A DNA stretch of 64,000 nt from Fuerstiella sp. (GCA_022447225.1 JAKVAZ010000012.1:124001-188000); one strand, 5' to 3'; positions 19,491-28,694 are shown, counted from the stretch's first letter. Notes: generated by a model not told the origin, from the sequence alone. A program made the numbers and translations.

Positions 19491-20489
19491 TCAGGCTGGT
19501 CGACCATGAATCAGCGCCGGGAACTCGACAAGGACCTTAATTGCCCCGTCTTTGCGGTCACGAAACAGGTCAAAGGCCTGCTGAATGTCGGCCAGAGGAA
19601 ATCGATGGGTCAGCAGGGGTGACAAATCCACTCGCCCTTCACCCAGCCACTGCATGGCCAGCGGAAACGATCGTTCAAATGTGGGATGAATTGACGTGAG
19701 GACCCGTACGTTCTTCCACATCGCAGCCCGCAGATTAATTTGCGTGGAAAGTGGGGGAACACCGAAAACAAGAACATCACCATGATCGCAGCATAGTTGA
19801 ACGGCGGCGTCGAAAGCGTGGACCTGGTGCCCGACGGCTTCGATGACGACCTGTGGCAATTCACCATTCAGAATTGCTTTGACCTGTTCGATCGCATCTT
19901 TACCGTGACTGCTGATCACTTCTGTGGCACCCATTTGCGTGGCAATTTCGGCGCGATCCGAAAGGGGATCGATACCGATGATGTGTCGGGCACCCATGTT
20001 TCTGAGTCCGGTGACAAACATCTGTCCGATTGGCCCCAGTCCCAGAACTACCACATCGCGATCGATCATATTGGGCAATTTCTGCAGTGCCCAGATCACC
20101 GTACCAAAGGGCTGGGCCATCAACGCAATTTCATCGGACAATCGCGGATCAAGCGCTATAGAACGCGATTCATCAAGAACATATCGCTCCACCAGTCCTT
20201 TTTGTTCAACGGGAACCGCCAGCACTCGCGTGCCTGGAGTCCAGCGTTTTCCGTTAGTGTCAACAACGGTACCCACCATTTCGTGTAGTGACATACCAAC
20301 CGGCTGAGGATACGGGATATCGTGGCCTTCGAAATCCCCGTCAAAGAACGGCAGATCAGATCCACACAGACACGTCAATTCCGGCTGGAAGATTATTTGT
20401 CCGGGCTGTTCGGAAGCAGACGGAAGTTGCGGCTCATCGACTTCAATGAGTTTTACAGTTCGACGTTCGGTGAAATGACCTGCGAGCAT
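19491..20489 (-). CDS. Zinc-containing alcohol dehydrogenase (MDR superfamily)
   Basis: Seen: 332 aa from the ATG at 20489 (MLAGHFTERRTVKLIEV), the expected N-terminus for the family; a frame to 20582 adds 31 unlikely residues. Catalytic zinc ligands C42 (CGSD) and H69-E70 (SLHEMVG), nucleotide-binding GLGPIG at 150-155 and a following acidic ID...D region for NAD(H). The four-Cys structural zinc loop is absent. Known: MDR enzymes oxidise alcohols, polyols or threonine-like substrates; the substrate here is not predictable. It is convergent with the 19077 gene, with stops about 110 nt apart. Confidence 0.9.
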   Translation of the reverse strand: MLAGHFTERRTVKLIEVDEPQLPSASEQPGQIIFQPELTCLCGSDLPFFDGDFEGHDIPYPQPVGMSLHEMVGTVVDTNGKRWTPGTRVLAVPVEQKGLVERYVLDESRSIALDPRLSDEIALMAQPFGTVIWALQKLPNMIDRDVVVLGLGPIGQMFVTGLRNMGARHIIGIDPLSDRAEIATQMGATEVISSHGKDAIEQVKAILNGELPQVVIEAVGHQVHAFDAAVQLCCDHGDVLVFGVPPLSTQINLRAAMWKNVRVLTSIHPTFERSFPLAMQWLGEGRVDLSPLLTHRFPLADIQQAFDLFRDRKDGAIKVLVEFPALIHGRPA

Positions 20490-20983
20490 GACGTCAGAAT
20501 TATCTATAAAGAAGTTGTTCGAAGTCAGACGTGGTTTTATGGCGTTTCCGGCTACGGAAGTCCAATGAAGATCGGATTGCACACACTGCTAACTCGCAAC
20601 TCATCAGGAAAATGGGGTGATGTGCAATCTGTTAATTCCTGGCTTGCGTGATGGATAACAACATGTCAGAGCGGGACAATAACGTCGGTACAGACCGGAT
20701 CCGAAAGAAATTAAATGTTCCACTGTGCTCTGACAGGTGCCGCCAACTTCAGCTTGAATCCTTCGGGTAGCATTAGTTCATTTCAATTGACAATACGCCA
20801 CAGTTTTACACGTTTGCTGTGTTCGGTTTGAATGGATGCGTTCCGACCGATTGTTTGCGGAATCAATCAATGGGGGTCACGACGGCTGTTCCATAAACCG
20901 AAGTTACGCAGACCGGCCATCAGGGATAACTCAATTCAAAAGATTTGAAATCATGAGTGAAAACAGCTACATTTCAGTATCGC
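20490..20983. other. Intergenic between divergent adh and tRNA-Val
   Basis: No gene supported; frames here are antisense or lack features. Contains an AT-rich patch at 20700-20720 and 20930-20980 that presumably includes the tRNA promoter. Confidence 0.4.
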
Positions 20984-21057
20984 GGACCTATAGCTCAGTT
21001 GGCTAGAGCGCCACGTTGACATCGTGGAAGTCACTGGTTCAAGTCCAGTTAGGTCCA
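20984..21057 (+). tRNA. tRNA-Val (anticodon GAC)
   Basis: Seen: acceptor arms GGACCTA (20984-20990) and TAGGTCC (21050-21056) pair fully, discriminator A at 21057. Anticodon stem CCACG/CGTGG encloses the loop TTGACAT with anticodon GAC at 21018-21020. T arm CTGG-TTCAAGT-CCAG is present. CCA is not encoded (ACCT follows). Decodes GUC/GUU valine codons. Confidence 0.96.
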
Positions 21058-21088
21058 CCTTGTTCCTCCGAACCGGAGCGAAACCCTG

Positions 21089-21118
21089 AAAAAACACCGG
21101 AATTCCCCGGTGTTTTTT
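21089..21118 (+). terminator. Strong intrinsic terminator after tRNA-Val
   Basis: AAAAAACACCGG (21089-21100) and CCGGTGTTTTTT (21107-21118) are exact reverse complements with a 6-nt loop. The arm ends in a T6 run and begins with A6, so it would work in both directions. Confidence 0.92.
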
Positions 21119-21502
21119 CATTGGTGGATTCGCCGTTTTCGACCATTTCAGTGGCCCTGGCGGACAAATCTTGGGCAAAATCATTTTTGTTCATCGACGC
21201 CAGGTCTCGACCTTCGCCTTCGGTCGCCGCTTCCACGTGCTCGGCCAGTGGGCTTCTGTCGCGTCTTCTCAGAGTTTCCAAACCGGCCTGAGGTATTCAT
21301 GCCGGTGAACGTCGGATGTTGCGAGGCGGCATTGACTGCTGACTCAGTCATCGTCTGTCAGAAGCCCTGAAAAACAGGCGCAGTTGCAGATTCCGCCGGA
21401 GAACTTCGGGGTTGTGCGGACTGAAATCTTCATTCATAGCAGATGATTACTGGTCGAAGATCTCCGGTGACGATAAAGAGTGTCGATTCAGGGAGGATCA
21501 CC
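21119..21502. other. Intergenic, leader of the DUF2490 gene
   Basis: Frames on both strands are short and of shadow composition. GGGAGG at 21491-21496 is the ribosome site for the gene at 21503. Confidence 0.4.
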
Positions 21503-22219
21503 ATGTTGCGTCGAAGTCATATTTTGGTGCTGTTGGCCCTTTTGATTCATGGATTGCTGTCGTCGCCCGTGCGTGCTCAGACGATTGAAGATGAGGGCTG
21601 GTGGACGGCCGTGTTTTCTCAGGGCGATATTTACTCGGATTCGGACATTCCGTCACGCTGGCGGTGGTGGTTCGACGGACATGCCCGCTTTCAGGACGAT
21701 TCGGACGGCTTCGACGTCAGCATTGTCCGGCCAGGAATCGGTTATAAACTCACTGACAGTACCACAGCGTGGATGGGCTATGGCTGGATCCGCACCGATC
21801 CAATCGGTGGTGGGCCAACCTTCGATGAAAACCGTATTTGGCAACAACTAACGTGGTCGCACCAGATGGGTGACTTCCGTATTGGATTGCGTCCACGCTT
21901 CGAGCAGCGGTTTCTAACAACAGGTGAAGATACCGGACTTCGCTTTCGGCAGTTTGCAGCTGCGCGGGCACCGATTTCCGTGGACAAACGATTGACCATG
22001 GTGCTTTGGGATGAAGTCTTCATTCATCTGAATGATACCGATTTCGGTACACGGGCCGGTTTCAACCAGAACCGTGTATTTTTCGGCTTCGGATGGAATC
22101 GCTGTCCGGAACAGACCAAATCCCGCGTTGAGATCGGTTATCTGAATCAATTCATCGATCGCCGATCACTCCCGAACCGGATGAATCACCTGCTGGCTGT
22201 GAATTTCTTTTTGCAATAG
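21503..22219 (+). CDS. DUF2490 outer-membrane-type protein
   Basis: Seen: 238 aa from the ATG at 21503 with GGGAGG about 7 nt upstream; a longer frame from 21443 lacks this. Signal peptide 1-25 ending SSPVRAQ. Mature part has alternating aromatic beta-strands (WRWWFDGHARF, GIGYKLTDSTTAWMGYGWIR, RFEQRFLTT...FRQFAAARAP) and a closing LLAVNFFLQ with terminal aromatic residue, as in small beta-barrels. Known: DUF2490 proteins are predicted outer-membrane barrels of unknown function. The start of a run of envelope genes. Confidence 0.88.
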   Translation: MLRRSHILVLLALLIHGLLSSPVRAQTIEDEGWWTAVFSQGDIYSDSDIPSRWRWWFDGHARFQDDSDGFDVSIVRPGIGYKLTDSTTAWMGYGWIRTDPIGGGPTFDENRIWQQLTWSHQMGDFRIGLRPRFEQRFLTTGEDTGLRFRQFAAARAPISVDKRLTMVLWDEVFIHLNDTDFGTRAGFNQNRVFFGFGWNRCPEQTKSRVEIGYLNQFIDRRSLPNRMNHLLAVNFFLQ

Positions 22220-22950
22220 CCAGCAGGAATGCTCCGGAGATTGGTCACGGAGCCGGCAGCCGTTGCGACATAGGCAACAGCACGGCGTGTTTATCGCATT
22301 CACCGAAGAATGAAATTCGGTATATCCGGCTCCGCTCCGATTCTTCATCCGTGCCAAACACGTCGCAAACAGACGAGAAATTCGTCGATGGCATGAAAGT
22401 TGTTGCCGTTTACCGGCGGCCTGAAACCAGCGACTGTCGATTCAGGAATATTATTCCCTGACGTGACCTGGATGATTGTTTTGGAGACGGGAGGAGTGCC
22501 CCGGATCGCTGAATTGTCGCCATCCACGCGAGGGGATTGGCTTTGCCCCACTTCAGTGACAGGTCTGTTGAAGCCGATCGTCGCTGACGTGTCGTTACCG
22601 ACGTTCTGGCACGATTTCTCGCAGAACGACGGTTGCCGAAGTCCGAAATCCCCCTGGCACGGCAGTCGATCTCGTAGAAACGTCCTGCGTTCGGATGATG
22701 TGATTACCCCATATTAATGGTGTTCATTGAAGTTGGTATTCACTGATGACGTTCCTGGCGTGAAACGCATCAACCGGAGTGACCGGACTGGAAGTGTCAA
22801 TCGAACAATTTCACAAATTCAATCGTTGACACAGGGTCAGTCCCAGACCCAAGCTGGCCCATATTGGACAACTGCGATTGCAGTCGATGGAGCGGGCCGG
22901 CCCGGAACGGATATTCCGGAATACATATGTTTTACTTAGGGGTACGAGAG
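22220..22950. other. Gene-poor leader before the small secreted protein
   Basis: A 105-codon plus-strand frame (22400-22717) shows no signal peptide or family motif and is not called. No terminator-like hairpin is evident after the DUF2490 stop. Probably contains the promoter of the gene at 22951. Confidence 0.4.
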
Positions 22951-23358
22951 ATGAGCAAGATAGTTACAGGTCTGGCTATGGTCCTGGCCGTTACAGCAAC
23001 TCAGGCGTTTGCCGCCGATGGTCAGATTTCAGAGACGATGCTTAGTGCATTTGGACTTTCCGACGTCCAGGTCGTTTCAGACGTCGATGGAATGAATGTT
23101 CGCGGTCAGGGTTCATTCACTTACGTCAGCGGCGGAAGCGCTTCCGGCGTGGGCATTCCGTTTGGCGGTAGCGGAACAATCAACCGCTACAAGGCGGGTT
23201 CATTGAATCGGGGCACATCGGATTCTGCCGGTGGATCAGAATCCGTATCTTACGGCGTTCTTGTGCGAGAACGAGTGGCCGCTAATGGCGACGTTTCTTC
23301 ACTGACCCGATCCGTGGAAGTTGGCAGTGCCGGCGGAGCATGGGCAAGCAGTCGTTAA
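22951..23358 (+). CDS. Small secreted Gly/Ser-rich protein
   Basis: Seen: 135 aa. Signal peptide 1-20 (MSKIVTGLAMVLAVTATQAFA), then ISETMLSAFGLSDVQVVSD and DGMNVRGQG, followed by a Gly/Ser/Val-rich segment (YVSGGSASGVGIPFGGSG, DSAGGSESVSYG) ending in GGAWASSR. The N-terminal FGL-x3-Q-VVSD-x2-GM-x-VRG block looks like a conserved leader motif found in exported planctomycete proteins. No Cys. Inference: secreted structural or signalling peptide; it lies 0.5-1.4 kb upstream of a porin-like protein and beta-barrel, and might be cargo of the C39 peptidase/barrel pair at 25281-27566. Start chosen because the ATG follows AGGGGTACGAGAG. Confidence 0.72.
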   Translation: MSKIVTGLAMVLAVTATQAFAADGQISETMLSAFGLSDVQVVSDVDGMNVRGQGSFTYVSGGSASGVGIPFGGSGTINRYKAGSLNRGTSDSAGGSESVSYGVLVRERVAANGDVSSLTRSVEVGSAGGAWASSR

Positions 23359-23464
23359 TCGATTGCGGCACGATAGAGACACATCGAAGGTTTCGGATTT
23401 CGTCCTGATTATCCGGATTTGTCCTGTTTGTGTCGCGGTTTGATTGAGAAACTGTCGATACCAA

Positions 23465-23500
23465 AAAGCCACAGTCGGCACCGCTGCTGACTGTGGCTTT
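23465..23500. terminator. Bidirectional intrinsic terminator
   Basis: AAAGCCACAGTC (23465-23476) and GACTGTGGCTTT (23489-23500) are exact inverted copies with a 12-nt loop. Read on the minus strand the stem is followed by TTTTT, so it best serves the minus-strand porin gene ending at 23550; on the plus strand it could end the 22951 gene. Confidence 0.85.
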
Positions 23501-23549
23501 CTGTGTGTCTGTTGGTGACTGACCTGTGCCGTTGATTGCGATTTTGCGA

Positions 23550-24806
23550 TCAGTACGTGAAGCCCGCACTTGCAGCCAGACCGACTAAATTCAGAGTTTG
23601 GTCTCCCGCATTGGCGAAGGCATTAATCTCCGGTCCAGGATTGGCGAACGATCTTCCGAAGCTGCCTGTACGCACGTCGGAATTCCCGGCCCAGTGTTGC
23701 CACTCGAGGCCAAGTCGCATAAAGGCGATGGCGCAGGAACACTCGAGTTGATGTGTCCATTGGAGACCAACCTGTATCTCAGCAATGGACATTTCAGCTT
23801 CGTCCGTCCCGGCAACAGCGAAGTCGTTACTGTTGCTGGCCGATAGGGGCGTTTGGGTTGAAATGCTGGTCGAGGTTGCGGACGTTGCCCGTGCGTTGCC
23901 CCAGAGGTAGGACCCTCTGCCCAGGAAGAAACAGCTCAGGCCATGACATGGATCGCCGATCGGTTTGTTGCCTTCTATACCCATCACGATGCCGTTACCG
24001 TCAAAACTTCGGTCGGTATCTGCGGTGGCCGACAAATCATAAGCATCGCCCTGGACCGTAGCAGGATTAACAGTGGTTCGAAGGAGCACACCGGTCTGTG
24101 AGTTGATGGATGCCCGTCGCGCACCGAACGAAAAGCGGCCTGTGACGATCGGAGTGCAAAATTTTCGAGTGAGCTCGATGTCGCCCATATAGGCGCGTAG
24201 ATGGCTGCTGATACCAATCAGGTCAGGCAACGCACTCGGGGTGCCAAGATGTCCATCTCCTGCACGGTAGTCAAACCATCGTCCCCTGATTCCCCAGCAG
24301 CCTCGCTCGGCTCCGAGCCAGATTCGTGGTGCACCATTTAGTTCCGCGTTGTCCCCAACATTGGCAGACATATTCTGGATCGAGTCCCCAAGTTCATCAA
24401 AAGTTCGGATTGAGCTTGTGGCATCATTGAGTTCCGCATGCAGGAACGTTGCATCGATCCCAAAACTGAACAGATGGTCGGGTTCACAGGTGCGGTAACA
24501 ACTTGCTGTGCAACAGTCGCTGCAGCAGTCGGTCCCACATTCTACATCACTACAGCCCTTACCACACGAACCGCACCGAGTTCGATCACTCGGTGTTGTG
24601 TGCTTGGTTAAGGTGATCACAGGAGTGGACAACCCCGATTTCTGAATCTTCGTGTCCGATAAAACGTTACTTTCTGCGTTCCACCAGCGAGGTAGTTCGG
24701 ATACAGCAGACAATGGGGTGTCAGCATGGAGCCTTGCCTGCATTTGAACGGCAGAAACTGCGGCAATAATTGTCATTGTTGCTGCGCAGAATTGACGTAC
24801 ATTCAT
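23550..24806 (-). CDS. BBP7 / Lpg1974-type outer-membrane beta-barrel protein
   Basis: Seen: 418 aa from the ATG at 24806, preceded by GGAGAATCAAA; an upstream ATG at 24830 is less likely. Signal peptide about 1-28. A Cys-rich knot follows (RCGSCGKGCSDVECG, CCSDCCTASCYRTC), then a barrel with alternating strands and blocks such as FSFGIDATFLHAELND, RIWLGAERGCWGIRGRWFDY, SCFFLGRGSYLWGNAR, ending in AASAGFTY. Known: the Legionella major OMP-like/BBP7 barrels are porins common in planctomycetes. The Cys knot is a planctomycete-style addition of unknown role. It is divergent from the beta-barrel at 25281. Confidence 0.85.
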   Translation of the reverse strand: MNVRQFCAATMTIIAAVSAVQMQARLHADTPLSAVSELPRWWNAESNVLSDTKIQKSGLSTPVITLTKHTTPSDRTRCGSCGKGCSDVECGTDCCSDCCTASCYRTCEPDHLFSFGIDATFLHAELNDATSSIRTFDELGDSIQNMSANVGDNAELNGAPRIWLGAERGCWGIRGRWFDYRAGDGHLGTPSALPDLIGISSHLRAYMGDIELTRKFCTPIVTGRFSFGARRASINSQTGVLLRTTVNPATVQGDAYDLSATADTDRSFDGNGIVMGIEGNKPIGDPCHGLSCFFLGRGSYLWGNARATSATSTSISTQTPLSASNSNDFAVAGTDEAEMSIAEIQVGLQWTHQLECSCAIAFMRLGLEWQHWAGNSDVRTGSFGRSFANPGPEINAFANAGDQTLNLVGLAASAGFTY

Positions 24807-25280
24807 TTTGATTCTCCGTTTTCCACTCACCCGAAAGCCTGTAGATGTGGCAGTGAGTCTCGCGATAACACCAGGTCATTTCATGAACCGGATTATTTCT
24901 TCAACGAAACTGAGAACAGGCGTCAAAGTCAGTCTGCCGTTGCGAACAATCGACTTGCGCGATCGTGACCATTAAGCCGATTATTAAGCGCCGGAATAAC
25001 CGTTCGGATCAATAAAATCGCCCCTAAACCTCCTAACGTATTATTTCTCCATGCGTTGACAGGTGGCCATTTACTTTGCATGTCTGTCGTCTCGGTTAGA
25101 TAGCTAGTTTAGGAAGAGGTTGCCGATTTTGCTGCAGTTGTCAGTAAAAACGAATTCCCCGTATCTCATGAGTCTAAGGGATTCTCGCAATCCGGGCCGA
25201 TCAGTGGTGCTAGTAGATCAAACTGGTGTCATGGATGCGTAAGTGAAGCCCTGACGCGATTTGTTGGCGGAAAGTCAATA
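24807..25280. other. Divergent promoter region
   Basis: About 470 nt, AT-rich around 24960-25110, between the porin (minus) and barrel (plus). TTGACA at 25055-25060 is a possible -35 element, but no good -10 is at the right distance. No gene seen. Confidence 0.4.
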
Positions 25281-26651
25281 ATGACCACATGTGTCGACAA
25301 CCGATGCAGCAAATTGAGTTCACGTATCCGACGATACGGTGAATGTTTGGTTGGAGTTTTCGGTCTCGTTTGGTGCGTTGCTTGTAGTGGAGCGGAAATT
25401 CCTCCGAGATTCACCTGGCTGAGCCAGGCAGAGATCGAAGCATCGTTGTCCCAGACGGTTCCAATAGGCGGCCACGATGTCGTCGTCCAGTCACTCCGGA
25501 CAGAGATTGGGGAGGAGACAAAAACTCGCCTGGGTGGTCACAGTTTGTTCGTTCAGTCGATCCGGTCAAAAAGTCTCTTTAAGTTCCTGTCAGATAGAGG
25601 TGAGCAGGACGTACCGGGGCCGGTTCCAGTGCAGAATTCACCGGCGTCGGAACCACCACCAGTGCCACCACCAGTGCCACCACCAGTGCCACCACCAGTG
25701 CCACCACCAGTGCCACCACCAGTGCCACCACCAGTGCCCCATCAGATCCAGGGTGTTCAGAACAACGCGCCCCCAACCGCTGATACAGATAATGAAAAGT
25801 ACGGTGAGGCGCCGGAAGACAGAAGTTATGCGTTTCTGCGACGCATCAGTCCGCTACTTCCACCTGGTAAATCACAGTTTGATACTGGGTTTGTTTATTC
25901 GCTGTACGAAAACCGACGACCCGTTTATCTTGACTACGTGTCCGGACCGGATGATGTCGTGGACGCGCGGCTGTTAAGACGGACTCTGTACGTGCCATTC
26001 GCATTGCGTTACGGGGTCGCCGATGGTGTACAACTTTTCGCCAACCTTCCAGTAGGATGGAGCAAGAATGAGGTGGCATTTCCGGGATATGATGCCGTCG
26101 ACAATGTTGGGTGGATAGGCGATGTAACCGTTGGAGCGACATGCGTGCTGGGTGATCCGGGTCCTGGTGAGCCGGATACCATTGGCTCGCTTGCGTTGAC
26201 AGCTCCAACCGGCAATACGACTTTGCTGACCAATTTTCTGGAACCCGAAGCGCAAATGGGCCTTGGCCATTTTGCATTGTCAGCGAGTCTTACGTCTATT
26301 CGTACGATTGATCCATTGATTGTGTTTCACGGTTTTGGCCTGGTTTACCAGTTTGATGATAGATTCCATGGCCGAACGATCCATGTGGAGCCAGGAATGG
26401 AATTCAACTATCGATTCGGTGTGGGGTTTGCGGTAAATAACAAAGTTACTCTGAGTAGTGCAGTACTGGGAGCCTACGTTCTGTCATCGAAGGTTAATAA
26501 CGAGCGCCTGCCGGAGTCGACGCTTGAACCGATCACGATGCGTTTTGCAGTAACCATTGCGGATGGCGATTGTTTGCAGGAACCATTTATTCAGATTGGC
26601 GTGACTGATGATGCCAGTACCGCGACATTGGGCTGGGTCGTGACCTATTAA
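25281..26651 (+). CDS. Outer-membrane beta-barrel (transporter-like) with PPPV-repeat linker
   Basis: Seen: 456 aa. N-terminal basic stretch and hydrophobic signal ending about residue 37 (VWCVACSGA). A 60-residue N-domain with a duplicated pattern (GGHDVVVQSLRTE, GGHSLFVQSIRSK) is followed by a Pro-rich linker at 125-152 of seven PPVP repeats, then a beta-barrel of about 280 residues (FDTGFVYSLYENRRPVYL, DGVQLFANLPVGWSKN, IGDVTVGATCVLGD) ending in ATLGWVVTY. Known: such barrels fall near the Phenol_MetA_deg/transporter group, as does FapF of the Fap amyloid pathway. The adjacent C39 peptidase gene adds weight. Function as secretion pore is inferred; start could be internal. Confidence 0.75.
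   Translation: MTTCVDNRCSKLSSRIRRYGECLVGVFGLVWCVACSGAEIPPRFTWLSQAEIEASLSQTVPIGGHDVVVQSLRTEIGEETKTRLGGHSLFVQSIRSKSLFKFLSDRGEQDVPGPVPVQNSPASEPPPVPPPVPPPVPPPVPPPVPPPVPPPVPHQIQGVQNNAPPTADTDNEKYGEAPEDRSYAFLRRISPLLPPGKSQFDTGFVYSLYENRRPVYLDYVSGPDDVVDARLLRRTLYVPFALRYGVADGVQLFANLPVGWSKNEVAFPGYDAVDNVGWIGDVTVGATCVLGDPGPGEPDTIGSLALTAPTGNTTLLTNFLEPEAQMGLGHFALSASLTSIRTIDPLIVFHGFGLVYQFDDRFHGRTIHVEPGMEFNYRFGVGFAVNNKVTLSSAVLGAYVLSSKVNNERLPESTLEPITMRFAVTIADGDCLQEPFIQIGVTDDASTATLGWVVTY
25653..25736 (+). repeat. Seven identical 12-bp tandem repeats inside a coding region
   Basis: CCACCACCAGTG occurs seven times in a row without a mismatch, encoding PPPV-type repeats in the linker of the barrel protein. Perfect identity means recent expansion or slippage; copy number changes in steps of 4 residues keep the frame. 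Confidence 0.97.
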
Positions 26652-26828
26652 TCCCGTATTTGTCGTACTGCGTCTGAAGGACTCGGACCTCGCAGACAGC
26701 AGAAGCAGCACAGGCGGGAAAGAATGGCGGAGGCGGTTCCACACGGATTCGGACAATCGGATTTGTTACGGGATGCTTCCCGCATGTTATTGAAACATGG
26801 GAATAAGGCGGACTGGGCTATGGGACCC

Positions 26829-27566
26829 ATGCAGAACATGATTGCTCCAAAGACGTCAATACCGGCATTGCGAGTCAGGTGTTGTCTGTCGATAGTGGTT
26901 CTGCTGCTGACAGTCCTCTGCCGTCCGACACTGGCCCAGTATGACGGTGCACCAGTACGGGACGGAAACCGTTCTTTTCAGAAGCCGGTGCAAAACTGGA
27001 TAGAACGACGAAACCGTAACATTCTCATGCAGCAACGGGATTTTTCGTGTGGTGCGGCGATTCTCGGTACCATGATGCGCTATTACTGGGAGGACCGGGT
27101 CACCGAAGAAATCCTGATCGAAGATCTGCGTCAAATGCTGCCGCAGGAAGAACTTTTTGAACGTGTTGAAAACGGCCTGGCAATCACAGACCTGCGTCGT
27201 CTGGCAGTAAGGCGGGGTTACCTGTCAACGATCGGACGGGTTAGTTTTGATCAACTGACGAAGTCAAAAATTCCGCTGATCGTGGGTATCGTAACGAATG
27301 GTTACGATCATTTTGTGCTCTTCCGTGGGTTCGACGGCGAATGGGTGTACTTGGCAGATCCTTCTCGCGGCAATATACGAGTGCCGTCGTGGCAATTCGT
27401 CCGAGAATGGCAGGAGAATGCGGTTCTCATCGTGATTAAGAAGGGTGGAAAACCCCAACTGGATTCGCCTTTACATGTAAGAGACGAGGAACGGGGTGTC
27501 GGACGAACAAACTTGCAACTGATCCGAAATCTACCGACAGGGGCAATCCGCGCAGGATTCAGATAA
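26829..27566 (+). CDS. Exported C39-family cysteine peptidase
   Basis: Seen: 245 aa from the ATG at 26829; the frame runs upstream to 26724 without support. Signal or anchor 16-36 (VRCCLSIVVLLLTVLCRPTLAQ). Catalytic C74 in QQRDFSCGAAILGTMMRYYW (Q69 likely oxyanion), H161 in NGYDHFVLFRGF and D177 in YLADPSRGN: a full C39 triad. Known: C39 peptidases are often N-terminal to bacteriocin ABC exporters, but free exported ones occur in Fap amyloid operons (FapD). No ABC gene is nearby. It lies 177 nt after the beta-barrel gene. Inference: processes a protein passing the barrel. Confidence 0.88.
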   Translation: MQNMIAPKTSIPALRVRCCLSIVVLLLTVLCRPTLAQYDGAPVRDGNRSFQKPVQNWIERRNRNILMQQRDFSCGAAILGTMMRYYWEDRVTEEILIEDLRQMLPQEELFERVENGLAITDLRRLAVRRGYLSTIGRVSFDQLTKSKIPLIVGIVTNGYDHFVLFRGFDGEWVYLADPSRGNIRVPSWQFVREWQENAVLIVIKKGGKPQLDSPLHVRDEERGVGRTNLQLIRNLPTGAIRAGFR

Positions 27567-27917
27567 GTGACTCACTCGAGAAGGTAATGTTTTGTGTTAG
27601 CCGGCCGTAAAGAAACTGCCGTCTGCCAGGGGTTTCAATTATGCTGTTACTGTTCTTTGGCGTCTTGTCGATCTGTACGAAAGATTCGGTTGTCAGGTGA
27701 ATCGACTACTACGGACAAACCCGGGGTCACCAATTCAGCAGCAGTGGCCCGGCATGTACTCGGTTTCCTCGGCCAACGGATTCGAGGGAACACACACACA
27801 GCCCGACGGACCAGAGCTGTCCGTGATGACCTTTTCGGGAGATCCGACCGCACACAGGCAGACCTTCGATGCCGGAGTTTGGTCAGAGTGTTTCAGCACA
27901 GGATCAATAATCGTCGG
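27567..27917. other. Intergenic between convergent genes
   Basis: Frames at 27594-28223 overlap the glycosyltransferase gene on the other strand and are shadows. No hairpin with T-run was found. Confidence 0.4.
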
Positions 27918-28664
27918 TTACTGTTTACCACACTCTGCGGTAAAACGCTGAGTCATTCCGCGTCGTTCCAGTTCACTGTTCAGCACTGCACGGTAGTAGG
28001 ACATGCGTTGTTCTGCCTGATCCAGGGTTCCGCCGAAACTTCGATTTTCGTCGGTGTACACCAGCGGAACAGGGAACTCTCTGATGTTCCAGCCAAGATC
28101 GGCTATTTGAACCCACAACTGCAGTGGCATTGCATAACCAGTTACAGTGATTTCCAGATCAACCAGAGAAGAGACACGATAAGCTTTAAAACCGCAAAAC
28201 GCGTCTGTAATGGAGAGATTTAGCTCCTTGTTGAGGCAGGCTGTGATCTGACGATTGATTTCTCGGCGTTCCGTCGGAACAAACGTATTTTCGGAGAATG
28301 GCTGCAGATATCTTGATCCGGACACCATGTCACAGGGATCTCCATCTGCATATACCTGTTCAGCAATCCGCTGCACCAGCTGCGGCTGGTGCTGTCCGTC
28401 GCAGTCCATTGTGACCAGTACGTCGAACCCACCTGACACCGCGTGTTCAAACGACGTTGCCAGAGCAGCACCATAACCGAGGTTTTCCGGGTGGTCTACA
28501 ACTGTGATTCCGTCGATTGCGGTCAGTAACTCAGCGGTTCCATCGTCGGAACCATCATTGACCACAAGAACCCGATCCGCATGATATTTGACCTGGTCAA
28601 GAACCGCTACAACATGTGCAACTTCGTTGTAGACTGGAATCGCGATGAGCGTTCGATGAGACAT
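27918..28664 (-). CDS. Glycosyltransferase family 2 (dolichyl-phosphate-type)
   Basis: Seen: 248 aa from the ATG at 28664 (MSHRTLIAIPVYNE). GT2 signatures: AIPVYNE near the start, VVNDGSDDGT, HPENLGYGAAL, and the metal DxD as MDCDGQHQP. Followed by GSRYL and a DAFCGFKAYR block. No transmembrane segments, so it is a cytoplasmic-side enzyme. Known: this group includes polyprenyl/dolichyl-phosphate sugar transferases. Acceptor and sugar not predictable. Overlap-free; gap of 30 nt to the small gene upstream on the same strand. Confidence 0.92.
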   Translation of the reverse strand: MSHRTLIAIPVYNEVAHVVAVLDQVKYHADRVLVVNDGSDDGTAELLTAIDGITVVDHPENLGYGAALATSFEHAVSGGFDVLVTMDCDGQHQPQLVQRIAEQVYADGDPCDMVSGSRYLQPFSENTFVPTERREINRQITACLNKELNLSITDAFCGFKAYRVSSLVDLEITVTGYAMPLQLWVQIADLGWNIREFPVPLVYTDENRSFGGTLDQAEQRMSYYRAVLNSELERRGMTQRFTAECGKQ

Positions 28665-28694
28665 GGGCACATTCTACGAAGCAGAAGAGTCGAG

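Noticed and set aside
25653-25736. Tandem repeat as CRISPR
   Set aside because: No spacers; it is a coding Pro-rich repeat in frame.
27594-28223. 209-codon plus frame
   Set aside because: Mostly antisense to the glycosyltransferase gene with Arg/Cys/His-rich composition.
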